From positions 28,936,694-29,000,693 of the forward strand of contig NC_081145.1 in assembly GCF_958295425.1 (NCBI RefSeq): DNA of 64,000 nt, read 5' to 3'. Positions 37,161 through 50,310 of this stretch are shown piece after piece. Source of the stretch: Solea solea (taxonomy: Eukaryota; Chordata; Actinopteri; Pleuronectiformes; Soleidae). Numbering within the stretch: the stretch's first letter is position 1; each line of letters opens with the position of its first letter. The notes below the pieces were generated by a model. The model saw only the letters and a list, made by a program, of their open reading frames with translations, was not told the DNA's origin and did no database searches. The position numbers and the translations under genes were made by a program.

Positions 37161-38530
37161 GCTTTTCAAAAACTCGCTGTCTAATTTGAAAAAGCATATT
37201 GAGGTAAGCTGAAAGTTTGTTATTATCAGTAGATTATTGATAAAATATTATAGTAACTTAGTTACGTCTTAATGGTTAATTTCAATTTTTGCTATGGCTA
37301 GTAGGTAGGTACATGCCAAGACGTGGTTTGCTTGCTAACAGCAATAGACTATGATTCAACGTTGCAAGTTCGTTTGGTGGGCTCTGTGTGAGATTTGAAA
37401 TTCGACGTTAACCAAATGTTGTCTGAGCTTATATTACTACTATACGCAATATATGTAAGTTAATGGTGCAAAGCTCAAATCTACAGTCTACAACTAGTTG
37501 ATAAAGCGTGTTCTTACTAAGGATTGGCATTATCCTGTTTGTGTATGAGAGTGCATGCACTATGGCTCCTTGTTAGGCGGTAACAAACACCTATCAGCCA
37601 AATGGGTTAGGGTTAGGGTTAAAGTTTAAAATGAATTTTATTGGATTATTTCATAAATAATGTTACTGTTCAGTCATGCCAGTTGCTTGTGCTCCTAAAC
37701 CAGCTTTAAGTGGCAATATTATGGTCTACTCAATATAATAGAGTAGACCAGTGAAACTGTTTCCCAACTTGTAGTCTGACCTTCATTCATGAACTTCCAG
37801 CATGACATTTAATACAGGAAGTCCTTGATAGTCTGAGTTTGTGGTTTGAGAGAAATAATATAAATCTCAATCAGTGCCTGTGCATTTATTTTCTCCACAG
37901 AAGAAACACCCCACTTGTCTAGAGAGGTACATGCAACTTACTTCAGCAGTCCTCAAAAGGAAGTCATCCATTGAAGGTTCATTGGCCCCACCTTCCAAAC
38001 AAACCAAGCTGTGGGAGACTCGAAAAGTGTCCCAGGCCAGTGTGGATAACGCAGTCCTCAATTTTGTCATCCAAGGCTTGCACCCACCACACATTGTTCA
38101 GCAACAGGGCTTCATTGAACTTGTGAAACAGCCTCAGCCAAATACAAATGTAATGACACGCAATACTGTTGTAAACAAAATCACAAAGGCTTCAGTCGAA
38201 ATGAAAATAAAACTGAAAGCAGCCCTTAGTGATGTTCAGTTCATAGCAACAACAACAGACTGCTGGACGACACACCGTCGCAGTTTCATTGGTGTCACTG
38301 TGCACTGGTTTAACCCCCAGTCATTGCAGAGATCCTGTGCCGCCTTGGCATGCAAGCAACTTAGAGGGTCACACACTTTTTCTGCCCTGGCTGGGGCCCT
38401 ATATGATATTCACACAGAATTCAATATCAGAGAGAAGATCGTTCGCACTACAACTGACAACAGATCAAACTTCTTGAAAGCCTTCAGAGTTTATGGGCAG
38501 ACTGACAAGAACAACAATCCTGAACCTGCA
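37161..38530 (+). pseudogene. hAT transposase (BED finger end and N-terminal catalytic part)
   Basis: The 3' end of one exon reads KNSLSNLKKHIE up to a GT donor at 37203, and the next exon opens at 37902 with KKHPTCLERYMQL. Joined, they form the C-terminal half of a BED-type zinc finger. The downstream part contains FIATTTDCWTTHRRSFIGVT and VRTTTDNRSNFLKAFRVYG, matching the catalytic DDE-region landmarks of hAT transposases (an aspartate in each). The frame ends in unrelated repeat sequence after 38530, so the C-terminal hAT dimerisation region is missing and the upstream finger half is not intact. Confidence 0.75.
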
Positions 38531-38549
38531 GGAGAGACGATTAAAACCT

Positions 38550-39110
38550 CAAAGTTGCAGCCACAGAAACAAAACGTTAGACAAAACGACAACACCATTC
38601 AAACCTCTAAGTTGCTGCCACAGCAACAGAATGTGTGCACAAAATAAACATTCCTTTCACCACAACCGGTCGAGGGAGATGGCCGCACATCTTTGAGTCT
38701 GGTTCTGTCAGAGATTTCTTCCTGTTAAAAGGGCGTTTTTTTTCTCTCCACTGATGCCTAGTGTTTGCTCATTTTGTGAACTGTTGGGTTTCTCTGCTCT
38801 CCATGATGTTGTCTGGGTACAGTGCTTTGAGATAATGATTTGGTGCTATACAAATAAAATTGAATTGTAAATAAACCTTGTCAGTGTTTGTGTGTGAACC
38901 AAAGGAAACGATGTGGCAAAAAATGAGTTCATTTGTGAAATGGACACATTGTTTAAAAGAATACTTTTGCGTGTTAGGATCTACATGCAATTTCTCTCCT
39001 ACGGTTTCCTTTCACTTTTCCTCTCCTGTTAAATGGCTGTCTGTTTCTCCCTGTCTGCATGAATGGGTGTGTCTGCTTGTCTTTCTCCCTGTAGTGTTGC
39101 CAGGGAAACC
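38550..39110 (+). repeat. Retroelement-tail repeat, copy 1 of a ~650-bp duplicated sequence
   Basis: Contains AGTTGCTGCCACAGCAACA, the ACCGGTCGAGGGAGATGGC block, and a tail TTTGGTGCTATACAAATAAA. This is a very common fish retroelement 3' sequence. It is followed by about 230 bases ending near TTGCCAGGG. Nearly the same order recurs at 50590-51285, in the same orientation. Confidence 0.85.
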
Positions 39111-40340
39111 CCTTTACTTGGTTTCTCTCCCTCACCTGCTGCAGATTACTCTGATTGCCACCCCTCACTCACTCAGTGTTTGCCACATTGTTTTGTCTTC
39201 CTACCGGTAACACTCAACCTTAATCCTGTCCTCCTCAGCTTTTGATCCTAGCCATGGTAAGTTAAGTTATTTTGCGGTTCATTTTTTTCCAGGATCATGT
39301 CCAGCCTGTGTCTTTTGGTTTTGTTGTTTTTGGACTGACTTCTTTTAACTTGCATTTTTGAAATGAGATTTTATTTTACTGTCGACTAAGTTTTGTGTCT
39401 GCATTGTATCTGCTAACACCTAGCGGCACCTTAACAGCTTACAGCTAACCCTAACCCAACAGCTGAAGATACCAACACAATGCATGCAATGTTGAGCTCA
39501 CTGTTTATCCCTTGATTTTCACACCTGCTAACATTAGCAGCTTGGAGGGGCACATGGTTGGTGAAATGTCTCTCTGTACTCTGTCTTACCCTAGAAACGT
39601 GCTAATATCTTGTGGATTTGTAACACTGAATTATTTAACACTCCAGTAATTGCTGTTTTGCACTTTCATGGTGTAAGTGTACTTTTAAAAAATGTTTGCT
39701 TTCTTAGGGTTTGCATAGGGTTAGTAGAATTACTGATTTTCTAATTCCAAATTTCTGGCTCTACATGCATAGTTTGGAAAAAAAAAAAAGGAAGTTCGAG
39801 CTACTGCCAAGACTGCGCTTGGGTAAGTTGTTTTTTGTTTACCCTAACCCACCCCCACAGACTCAGGGTTCATGTTTTGACTTGGGTGTTAAATTTTATT
39901 ACATTTGGTTTGGTAGTGTGCCTTTTGAGGTTGTTTTCCAATGTAATGTGAAACAAAATGGGTAAAAGTGGTCACTCTGGTCCAGAATCAAAACCAAACA
40001 TGGTTTTTACCTCCACCCACCATTGGAGGGTCCTGCTGGCCAAGCCTCCCCACACGGCGACCTGGTGTTCAGGCAGACAGTTCCTCAAGCCTGTGGGTTC
40101 ACCTCCGTATCCCCTGACAAAAGGCCCTTGCCCAGATGGCAGGGGAGCTCAAGGCAGGTTTGTTCTAAGGAAGTCCTAGTCTGGATGGCAGAGGTAACCT
40201 ATGTGTTTATGTATAGATTTAGCTTATTTTGTCTTTCCTTTTTGTAAGTGATGGTGTTCCTTTTGTCAACACTTGTAGAATGTTTTAAATCAAGTTATGT
40301 GTGCTGTGACTGATCTCTCTTTTTTACCTGTGTTTCATAA
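39111..40340. other. Sequence with no recognised gene
   Basis: Mixed unique and repeat DNA. An open stretch begins with ATG at 39958 (MGKSGHSGPESKPN) and a donor-like GGCAGAG/GTAACC lies at 40191. I do not recognise the product; see the exon-like segments entry. Confidence 0.35.
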
Positions 40341-40341
40341 G

Positions 40342-40668
40342 GTATCAATGAGCCTTTCCCCCTCCAACAATTCCCACTCTCACACAAACTTGCTGATTGG
40401 CTGACCATTGGCACCAATATTCGACTTCCTTACGGAGGCCACATCCATGTTCAGATCAGAGCAGCAGGTCAGAGAGGCACAGGAGACGAGATGTCTAATG
40501 TAAGTTCTACTTTCTCTGTTTCACCACTGACAACAGTTGTTTTCCCTTCACTATTCTCGTAAATGCGTAAATGTCACATTGGCTGGTTTATGTCTCACGC
40601 TTGCTTCTCATCTGTTTCCAGCAACTGGTCTCTCTGTCCACAAACCTGAGACAAAATGGATTGGATTT
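40342..40668 (+). other. Two exon-like segments of unknown gene
   Basis: Segment 40342-40500 is open (GINEPFPLQQFPLSHKL, then ADWLTIGTNIRLPYGGHIHV) and ends in a perfect donor (AAT/GTAAGT). Segment 40622 to about 40672 is open (QLVSLSTNLRQNGLDLVC), preceded by a pyrimidine-rich acceptor (TCTGTTTCCAG) and followed by GTGAGT. Both look like exons of one + strand gene, but the protein family is not recognised. Confidence 0.3.
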
Positions 40669-40818
40669 AGTTTGCTGTGAGTACAACAGAAACTCAACAC
40701 AACCAAACATTAAAGAAAACACCAAATGCACTGAACACTTAATGATGTGTACAATCAAACTTTACCAGTTTGAGTTTGGACATTGTTTATTTTTTTAATC
40801 TCACACAAATCATTGTAA

Positions 40819-41716
40819 TGGTGTATTTCCACTGGCTCTACTTGCCTCGCCCTGACACGGTTTAAGTAGCGTTTCCACTACCACAGTACCTGGTAGCAGG
40901 TGCAATTTTTAGAAGAGAAGGAGAAGAGATCGGAACAAAACTTGACAGAAGCGGGCATGCGCGATTCATTAGCAGCCTGGACGCGGAGTGGTGAGGTTCT
41001 AAATCTCTCAGATTTAGGGACAAAGTGGCCAAGTTGGCAACACTGTTTCACGTAGCCGTGTAGCGATCACTCAGCCCACGTTGAGTGGGTACTTTTTTGT
41101 AGTGGGGATGTGACCTGTATGGAGGACAAAACCTCATGTATGTATAAATAAATACAGATATAAATAATAGAGTAAATGAAAGAACAAATAAATGCCTTCC
41201 ATGTATTTCTACATTTCTGTTCACTTACATTTATTTATTTCTGTGTACATATGTAAATGAGGTAGAAGGTCCTAACCTCAGTCAACAGCATAAATGGTCA
41301 AATTGGAGACCAGACAAACCCGATTCCCGATCCCAAGCCTTCATCCCTGTAACGTAACATTGCAAAGTAGCTCCAGTTAGTGTAATGTCCTTGACCGGGA
41401 GGTCACTGGCAGACCTTCCCAGTGTTGCCAGCTTTGTTGTGCAACTAGTGACAAATCTAGCGACTTTTTCTGGTGTTATTGGAGACTATTGTGGTTTTTG
41501 GAGACTCTCACGTGAAAGCACGTATCACTCTGCAGTTACTGCTGGAATCCCCTCCCAAGCCACTCCTGGGCGGTCAGTCTCACAGTAGCCAGTAGTTATG
41601 CATTTTTTTAAATTTATTTCTGTATTTATTTTTTTATTTATATGCGAGTCAGGTTTCATCCTCCATAACCTGAACCGTGCTGTGTCGAGGCAAATAGATT
41701 TGGTGGAAATACGCCA
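40819..41716. mobile_element. 898-bp non-autonomous Harbinger-like MITE
   Basis: Terminal inverted repeats start TGGTGTATTTCCA (left) and TGGCGTATTTCCA (reverse complement of right), and both continue with similar sequence up to TGCCTCG. The element is flanked by TAA on each side (40816-40818 and 41717-41719), the 3-bp duplication typical of PIF/Harbinger. The interior has no transposase. Confidence 0.82.
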
Positions 41717-41719
41717 TAA

Positions 41720-42839
41720 ATAAATGCTGACTTTTGCTGGTTTATGGGTTTTTTTCTGCTCTCATTCTTATCATCTCTTCACCGGAACAGGCTTTAATCT
41801 CAACTGCTGCACACAGCCCTGGAGTCCAGGGAGGAAGTGAGTCGTTTTTCTAACCCTGGTACAACAGAAACCCAGTCTCATAAAGATTTGTTTAAAGATT
41901 TATGTAGGACAAAAAATGGCTGAAACCGCATCACAGGTCCTATGATGTGGTTTCAGCAACAGGGTTAAAATTTATGCTTTAAAGCCCACATAGACCGGAA
42001 GCCCTAATTAACGCTGTGTCTGTGTGTGTATCTGCGTCATTACCTCGTTTATGAAACCCTAAAGTTTCAGAACAAACAGTTAAGCCACTGCTGAGAAAAT
42101 AGTGTTGTATTGTTTTCCTGGGCTTTGCGAAGCGGATCGGCACTTCCTTAATCTGATGTCGTCATCAGAAATCCTCACCACTGTAGCGCCTCCTGGTGCG
42201 GGCACTAGTCTGGGCACATCCGGTTGCCTACATTCAACCGCAGAAGAACTACTCTCGTTGTAGCTGCTGAGATGCAGAGCATCCACTGTGCCAGAGGGGG
42301 AGCTATGTATCTGAGAGCTGGCCCATCTATTACGTCACTTCCAGGTACCTGGCCAATCACAGGACAGTGGGAAAGCTCTCGTTGGCTGGCCAATCACAAC
42401 ACAGTCCACATTCTGGGGGTGTGGTTTTGGTCTGAAACAGCGCGGCTGACGAGAGCGTCAGTGAGGAGATATTTTGATCGGCTCGTTTGCAGCGATTAAG
42501 AGGTTTTTAACCATGAAAACTATTTAATATATGTAAGTAGACCTCCATAACTAACATATGTGTGATACAAGCATTCTATGTCACCTTTAAAGGTTTAAAA
42601 AACATTTCATGGGTTTTCAAGGTTTCTCAAATGTGCTGCAGCACAAAATAAATGGTGACTTTCAACATGACGTGTGTGTGAAACCCACCTGTGGCTTAAG
42701 TGACGGCTGTTTGTTGCTACTTTCTGACCGATGCAATGGAACTGGATTGGACTATACTTAGTGTAGCATAATCTCTTTTCTCAAAATATATATGTTGTCT
42801 CGGTCCTCCCATTATGTGGCGAGTATACCAGACTCCTGT
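41720..42839. other. Sequence with no recognised gene, repeat-rich
   Basis: Includes an exon-like stretch (about 41791-41838, pyrimidine tract upstream and GTGAGT downstream), a GCGCCTCCTGGTG-containing repeat at about 42185, and from about 42690 the first copy of sequence belonging to the satellite to the right (CCACCTGTGGCTTAAGTGAC and AATGCAATGGAACTGGATTG). Confidence 0.4.
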
Positions 42840-45800
42840 AACTTAAAGGACTGGAATGTTTGCTGCTGCTGTTTTTCTTTTTTCTAACCCTATTCCAGAA
42901 TAGAGACCTACTTGTGTCAAAGCCCCCCCTCCAGTCAATGGCCACCATGATACGAAAAGAACCTATGATGGTGAGTATCCCAATCTCCTCCTGTCAGTTA
43001 ATTGACTGGGATGCTTTCTGCTGCTGTTTTTTTATTTTTCTAATCTATTCCAGAATAGAGACCTACTTGTGTCAAAGCTCCCCAGTCAGTGGCCACCATG
43101 ATACATAAAGAACCTCTGGTGGTGAGTATTCCAATCTCCTCCTGTGACTTAAATGACTGCGATGTTTGCTGTTGTGATTTTTTTCTAATCTATTCCAGAA
43201 TAGAGACCTACTTGCTTCAAAGCCCCCCCCTCCGGTCAGTAGCCACCATGACAAAAAAACCCTATGGTGGCGAGTATCCCAATCTCCTGTGGCACAAGTG
43301 ACTGATGTTTGTTGCTGCTTTGTCTGTGTTCTTTCTTATACTCTATTCCAGAATGGAGACACAACATGGTTTTGAGTTTCAGGCAACGCTTAGCAGATCT
43401 CCAAGACATCTATAGGATATGTTACATTGTTACATCTGTATTAATGTCTGCTCGTACTGAAAATGTTACACAAAGCGACGACACCATTAAAACCTTGAGG
43501 TTGCTGCCACAGCAACATAAAGTGTACACAAAAGTTGATGCAATGCATTGGGTACAATGTATTGTTTTGGAGTTGGTGCAATGCATTGGGTGAAATGCAT
43601 TGGTTGCAATGTATTGTATTGGGTGCTGTCCAATTGATCTGCGACACCTGAATGGAAAAAGGGTGGCTAATATCCCCAAACCCACCTGTGGCTTAAGTGA
43701 CGGATATTTGTTGCTGCTTTATGACCAATGCAATGGAACTGGATCGGACACAATGAAATGGAATTGGATCAGACCCAATACAATGGAACTGGATGGGACC
43801 CAATGCAATGGAACTGGATGGGACCCAATGCAATGGAACTGGATGGGACCCAATGCAATGGAACTGGAATGGACCCAATGCAATGGAACTGGATCGGACT
43901 ATGTTTATGCTAAAGAGACTAAGCATAATCTCTTTTCTCAAAAAAATATCACGTACATGTTGTCTCTGTCCTCTTAAGTGTTGAGTATACCAGACTCCTC
44001 ATGTGACTTAAATGACTGGGATGTTTGCTGCTGCTTTTCTTTTTTCTAATCTATTCTAGATTAGAGACCTACCAGTGTCAAAGTCCGCCCCCCCGGTCAG
44101 TGGCCACCATGATACATGAAGAACCTATGGTGGTGAGTATCCCGATCTCCTCCTGTGATTTAAATGACTGGGATGTTTGCTGCTGTTTTTTTTTTCTACT
44201 CTTTTCCAGAATAGAGACCTACTTGTGTCAAGCCTCCCCCAGTCAGTGGCCACCATGATACATAAATAACCTATGGTGGTGAGTATCCCAATCTCCTCCT
44301 GTGATTTAAATGACTGGGATGTTTGCTGCTGTAATTTTTTTCTACTCTTTTCCAGAATAGAGACCTACTTGTGTCAAAGCCCCCCCCAGTCAGTGGCCAA
44401 CATGATATGCGAAGAACCTATGGTGGTGAGTATCCCAATCTCCTCCTGTGACTTAAATGACTGGGATGTTTGCTGCTGTTCTTTTTTCTTTTTTCTAATC
44501 TATTCCAGATTAGAGAACTACCTGTGTCAAAGCCCGCCCCCGGTCAGTGGCCAGCATGATACATAAAGAACTTATGGTGGTGAGTATCCCAATCTCCTTC
44601 TGTGATTTAAATGACTGGGATGTTTGTTGCTGCTTTTCTTTTTTCTAATCGATTCCAGATTAGAGACCTACCAGTGTCAAAGCCCGCCCCCCCGGTCAGT
44701 GGCCACCATGATACATAAAGAACCTATGGTGGTGAGTATCCCAATCTCCTCCTGTGACTTAAATGACTGCAATGTTTGCTGCTGCTTTGCTTTTTTTCTA
44801 ATCTATTCCAGAATAGAGACCTACTTGCTTCAAAGCCCCCCCCTCCGGTCAGTAGCCACCATTACAAAAAACCCTATGGTGGCGAGTATCCCAATCTCCT
44901 GTGGCACAAGTGACTGATGTTTGTTGCTGCTTTGTCGGTGTTCTTTCTTCTACTCTATTCCAGAATGGAGACACAACCTGGTTTCGAGTTTGAGGCAACT
45001 CTTAGCAGATCTCCAAGACCTATAGGATATGTTACATTGTTACATCTGTATTAATGTCTGCTCGTACTGAAAATGTTACACAAAGCGACAACACCATTAA
45101 AACATTGAGGTTGCTGCCACAGCAACATAAAGTGTACACAAAAGTTGGTGCAATGCATTGGGTACAATGTATTGTTTTGGAGTTGGTGCAATGCATTGGG
45201 TACAATGTATTGTTTTGGAGTTGGTGCAATGCATTAGGTGAAATGTATTTTTTTGGAGTTGGTGCAATGCATTGGTTGCAATGTATTGTATTGGGTGCTG
45301 TTCAATTGATCTGCGACACCTGAATGGAAAAAGGGTGGCTAATATCCCCAAACCCACCTGTGGCTTAAGTGACGGATGTTTGTTGCTGCTTTATGACCAA
45401 TGCAGTGGAACTGGATCGGACACAATGCAATGGAACTGGATCGGACACAATGCAATGGAACTGTATCGGACCCAATGCAATGGAACTGTATCGGACCCAA
45501 TGCAATGGAACTGGATGGGACCCAATGCAATGGAACTGGATGGGACCCAATGCAATGGAACTGGATTGGACCCAAAGCAATGGAACTGGATCCGACTATA
45601 TTTATGCTAAAGAGACTAAGCATAATCAATTTTCTCAAAAAAATATCACGTACATGTCGTCTGTTGTCTCTGTCCTCCTATTATGTGTCGAGTATACCAG
45701 ACTCCTGGTATAACTAATCCTACTTGTGTCAAAGCCCCCCCCAGTCAGTGGCCACCATGATACGTGAAGAACCTATGGTGGTGAGTATCCCAATCTCCTC

Positions 45801-48800
45801 CTGTGATTTAAATGACTGGGATGTTTGCTGCTGCTTTTCTTTTTTCCAATCTATTCCAGATTAGAGACCTACCAGTGTCAAAGCCCGCCCCCCGGTCAGT
45901 GGCCACCATGATACATGAAGAACCTATGTTGGTGAGTATCCCAATCTCCTCCTGTGATTTAAATGACTGGGATGTTTGCTGCTGTTATTTTTTTCTACTC
46001 TTTTCCAGAATAGAGACCTACTTGTGTCAAGGCCCCCCCAGTCAGTGGCCACCATGATACATAAATAACCTATGGTGGTGAGTATCCCAATCTCCTCCTG
46101 TGATTTAAATGACTGGGATGTTTGCTGCTGTAATTTTTTTTCTACTCTTTTTCCAGAATAGAGACCTACTTGTGTCAAAGCCCCCCCAAGTCAGTGGCCA
46201 AATTGATATGCGAAGAACCTATGGTGGTGAATATACCAATCTCCTCCTGTGACTTAATTGACTGGGATGTTTGCTGCTGTTCTTTTTTTCTAATCTATTC
46301 CAGATTAGAGACCTACCAATGTCAAAGCCCGCCCCCCGGTCAGTGGCCAGCATGATATGTAAAGAACCTATGGTGGTGAGTATCCCAATCTCCTACTGTG
46401 ATTTAAATGACTGGGATGTTTGCTGCTGTTCTTTTTTTCTAATCTATTCCAGATTAGAGACCTACCAATGTCAAAACCCGCCCCCCGGTCAGTGGCCAGC
46501 ATGATATGTAAAGAACCTATGGTGGTGAGTATCCCAATCTCCTACTGTGATTTAAATGACTGCAATGTTTGCTGCTGTTTTTTTTTCTACTCTTTTTCCA
46601 GCATAAAGACCTACTTGTGTCAAAGCCCCCCCCCAGTCAGTGGCCAACATGATATGCGAAGAACCTATGGTGGTGAATATACCAATCTCCTCCTGTGACT
46701 TAATTGACTGGGATGTTTGCTGCTTTTCTTTTTTCTAATCTATTCCAGATTAGAGACCTACCAATGTCAAAGCCCGCCCCCCGGTCAGTGGCCAGCATGA
46801 TATGTAAAGAACCTATGGTGGTGAGAATCCCAATCTCTTACTGTGATTTAAATGACTGCGATGTTTGCTGCTGTTTGTTCTTTTTTTTCTAATCTATTCT
46901 GAATAGAGACCTACTTGTGTCCAAGGCCCCCCAGTCAGTGGCCACCATGATACGTGAAGAACCTATGGTGGTGAGTATCCCAATCTCCTGTGGCACAAGT
47001 GACTGATGTTTCTTGCTGCTTTGTCGGTGTTCTTTCTTCTACTCTATTCCAGAATGGAGACACAACATGGTTTTGAGCTTCAGGCAATGCTTGGCAGATC
47101 TCCAAGACTTCTACAGGATATGTTACATCTGTATTAATGTCTGCTCGTACTGAAAATGTTACACAAAGCGACGACACCATTAAAACCTTGAGGTTGCTGC
47201 CACAGCAACATAAAGTGTACACAAAAGTTGGTGCAATGCATTGGGTACAATCTATTGTTTTGGAGTTGGTACAATGCATTGGGTGAAATGTATTGTTTTG
47301 GCAGAAAATGGAACTGGATCGTACACAATGAAATGGAACTGGATCGTACACAATGAAATGGAACTGGATCAGACACAATGCAATGGAACTGGATCCAATG
47401 CAATGGAACTGGATCGGACACAATGCAATGGAACTGGATCGGACACAATGCAATGGAAATGGATCAGAAACAATGCAATGGAACTGGATCAGACACAATG
47501 CAATGTAACTGGATCAGACACAATGCAATGCAACTGGATCGGACACAATGCAACTGGATCGGACACAATGCAATGGAACTGGATCGGACACAATGCAATG
47601 GAACTTGATTGGACTATACTTATGCTAAAGAGACTAAGCATAATCTCTTTTCTCAAAAAAATATGATGTACATGTCGTCCGTTGTCTCTGTCCTCCTATT
47701 ATGTGTCGAGTATACCAGACTCCTCATGTGACTTAAATGACTGCGATGTATGCTGCTGCTGTTTCTTTTTTGTAATCTATTCCAGATTAGAGACCTACCA
47801 ATGTCAAAGCCTGCCCCCCGGTCAGTGGCCAGCATGATATGTAAAGAACCTATGGTGGTGAGTATCCCAATCTCCTCCTGTGACTTAAATGACTGCGATG
47901 TATGCTGCTGCTGTTTCTTTTTTCTAATCTATTCCAGAATAGAGACCCACTTGTGTCAAAGTCCCCCCCCCCCCCCCCCCCGGGTCAGTGGCCACCATGA
48001 TACATGAAGAACTTATGGTGGTGAGTATCCCAATCTCCTACAGTGACTTAATTGACTGGGATGTTTGCTGTTGTTTTTTTCTACTCTTTTCCAGAATAGA
48101 GACCTACTTGTGTCAAAGCCCCCCCCAGTCAGTGGCCAACATGATATGCGAAGAACCTATGGTGGTGAATATACCAATCTCCTCCCGTGACTTAAATGAC
48201 TGGGATGTTTGCTGCTGTTTTTTTTTCTTTTTTCTAATCTATTCCAGATTAGAGACCTACCAATGTCAAAGCCCGCCCCCCGGTCAGTGGCCACCATGAT
48301 ACATAAATAACCTATGGTGGTGAGTATCCCAATCTCCTCCTGTGACTTAAATGACTGCGATGTTTGCTGCTGCTTTGCTTTTTTCTAATCTATTCCAGAA
48401 TAGAGACCTACTTGTGTCCAAGCCCCCCCAGTCAGTGGCCACCATGATACGTGAAGAATTTATGGTGGTGAGTATCCCAATCTCCTCCTATGACTGGGAT
48501 ATTTTCTGCTGCTGTTTTTCTTTTTCTAATCTATTCCAGATTAGAGACCTACCCGTGTCAAAGCCCGCCCCCGGTCAGTGGCCAGCATGATACATAAAGA
48601 ATTTATGGTGGTGAGTATCCCAATCTCCTTCTGTGATTTAAATGACTGGGATGTTTGCTGCTGCTTTTCTTTTTTCTAATCTATTTCAGATTCGAGACCT
48701 ACCAGTGTCAAAGCCCGCCCCCCCGGTCAGTGGCCACCATGATACATAAAGAACCTATGGTGGTGAGTATCCCAATCTCCTCCTGTGACTTAAATGACTG

Positions 48801-50310
48801 CGATGTTTGCTGCTGCTTTGCTTTTTTCTAATCTATTCCAGAATAGAGACCTACTTGCTTCAAAGCCCCCCCCTCCGGTGAGTAGCCACCATGACAAAAA
48901 ACCCTATGGTGGCGAGTATCCCAATCTCTTGTGGCACAAGTGACTGATGTTTGTTGCTGCTTTGTCGGTGTTATTTCTTCTACTCTATTCCAGAATGGAG
49001 AGATAACATGGTTTTGAGTTTGAGGCAACGCTTCGCTGATCTCCAAGACATCTATAGGATATGTTACATTGTTACATCTGTATTAATGTCTGCTCGTACT
49101 GAAAATGTTACACAAAGCGACGACACCATTAAAACCTTGAGGTTGCTGCCACAGCAACATAAAGTGTACACAAAGGTTGGTGCAATGCATTGGGTACAAT
49201 GTATTGTTTTGGAGTTGGTGCAATGCATTAGGTGAAATGTATTTTTTTGGAGTTGGTGCAATGCATTGGTTGCAATGTATTGTATTGGGTGCTGTCCAAT
49301 TGATCTGCGACACCTGAATGGAAAAAGGGTGGCAAATATCCCCAAACCCACCTGTGGCTTAAGTGGCGGATGTTTGTTGCTGCTTTAAGACCAATGCAAT
49401 GGAACTGGATCAGAACCAATGAAATGGAACTGGATCGGACCCAATACAATGGAACTGGATTGGATGCAATGGAACTGGATCGGACCCAATGCAATGGAAC
49501 TGTATCGGACCCAATGCAATGGAACTGGATCGGACTATATTTATGCTAAAGAGACTAAGCATAATCTCTTTTCTCAAAAAATATCACGTACATGTCGTCC
49601 GTTGTCTCTGTCCTCCTATTATGTGTCGAGTATACCAGGCTCCTCATGTGACTTAAATGACTGCGATGTATGCTGCTGCTGTTTCTTTTTTCTAATCTAT
49701 TCCAGAATAGAGACCTACTTGTGTCAAGGCCCCCCCAGTCAGTGGCCAGCATGATACATAAATAACCTATGGTGGTGAGTAGCCCAATCTCTTCCTGTGA
49801 CTTAAATGACTGGGATGTTTGCTGCTGTTCTTTTTTTCTACTCTTTTCCAGATTAGAGACCTACCTGTGTCAAAGCCCGCCCCCCCGGTCAGTGGCCACC
49901 ATGATACATAAAGAATTTATGGTGGTGAGTATCCCAATCTCCTTCGGTGACTTAAATGACTGCGATGTTTGCTGCTGTTTTTTTCTACTCTTTTCCAGAA
50001 TAGAGACCTACTTGCTTCAAAGCCCCCCCCTCTGGTCAGTAGCCACCATGACAAAAAACCTATGGTGGTGAGTATCCCAATCTCCTACTGTGACTTAATT
50101 GACTGGTATGTTTTCTGCTGATGTTTTTTCTTTTTCTAATCTATTCCACATTAGAGACCTACCTGTGTCAAAGCCCTCCCCCCGGTCAGTGGCCACCATG
50201 ATACATGAAGAACCTATGGTGGTGAGTATCCCAATCTCCTCCTTTGGCACAAGTGACTGATGTTTGTTGCTGCTTTGTTTTTTTTTTTTCTTGTACTCTA
50301 TTCCAGAAAG
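42840..50310 (+). repeat. Higher-order satellite of ~150-bp splice-like monomers
   Basis: About 29 monomers spaced 147-153 bp. Each has GTGAGTATCCCAATCTCCT, then GATGTTTGCTGCTG, a T-rich tract, CTAATCTATTCCAG, AATAGAGACCTAC or ATTAGAGACCTAC, a C-run, and CAGTGGCCACCATGATAC ending CCTATGGTG before the next GTGAGT. Blocks of three to eight monomers alternate with a longer unit (starting near 43347, 44960, 47049, 48991) that contains GAAAATGTTACACAAAGCG, AGGTTGCTGCCACAGCAAC, GTGCAATGCATTGGG repeats and a ~25-bp AATGCAATGGAACTGGAT sub-array. The many ORFs within are repeat artefacts in shifting frames. A C19 homopolymer lies at about 47963-47981. Confidence 0.93.
43720..43900 (+). repeat. ~25-bp sub-array AATGCAATGGAACTGGAT
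   Basis: First large block of the 25-bp repeat, which recurs at about 45400-45590, 47330-47620 and 49390-49530 inside the higher-order satellite. Isolated units are found at about 34110-34145 and 42733. Confidence 0.9.

Larger units (their letters stand above)
34144..38530 (+). mobile_element. Broken hAT-type DNA transposon
   Basis: The left end has sequence typical of a common teleost hAT family (CAGAGGTGTCAAGTAACGAA, then GTACAAATACTTCGTTACC). Downstream on the same strand are a possible first coding exon at 34578 (ATG TCC GAA CCA, reading MSEPSTSEEVASQEDQP), the end of a BED-type zinc finger at 37173-37202 and a transposase exon at 37902-38530. A LINE fragment lies between. The matching right terminal repeat was not found and the C-terminal half of the transposase is missing, so the element is dead. 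Confidence 0.65.

Noticed and set aside
37603..37620. Interstitial telomeric site at 37.6 kb
   Set aside because: Only about three GGGTTA units; too short to separate from chance or from the general GGGTTAG-rich background of the window.
43600..47666. Many 60-190-residue ORFs (for example MQWNWIGHNAMELD repeats)
   Set aside because: They arise from the 25-bp and 150-bp satellite units in several frames and on both strands and show no consistent frame.
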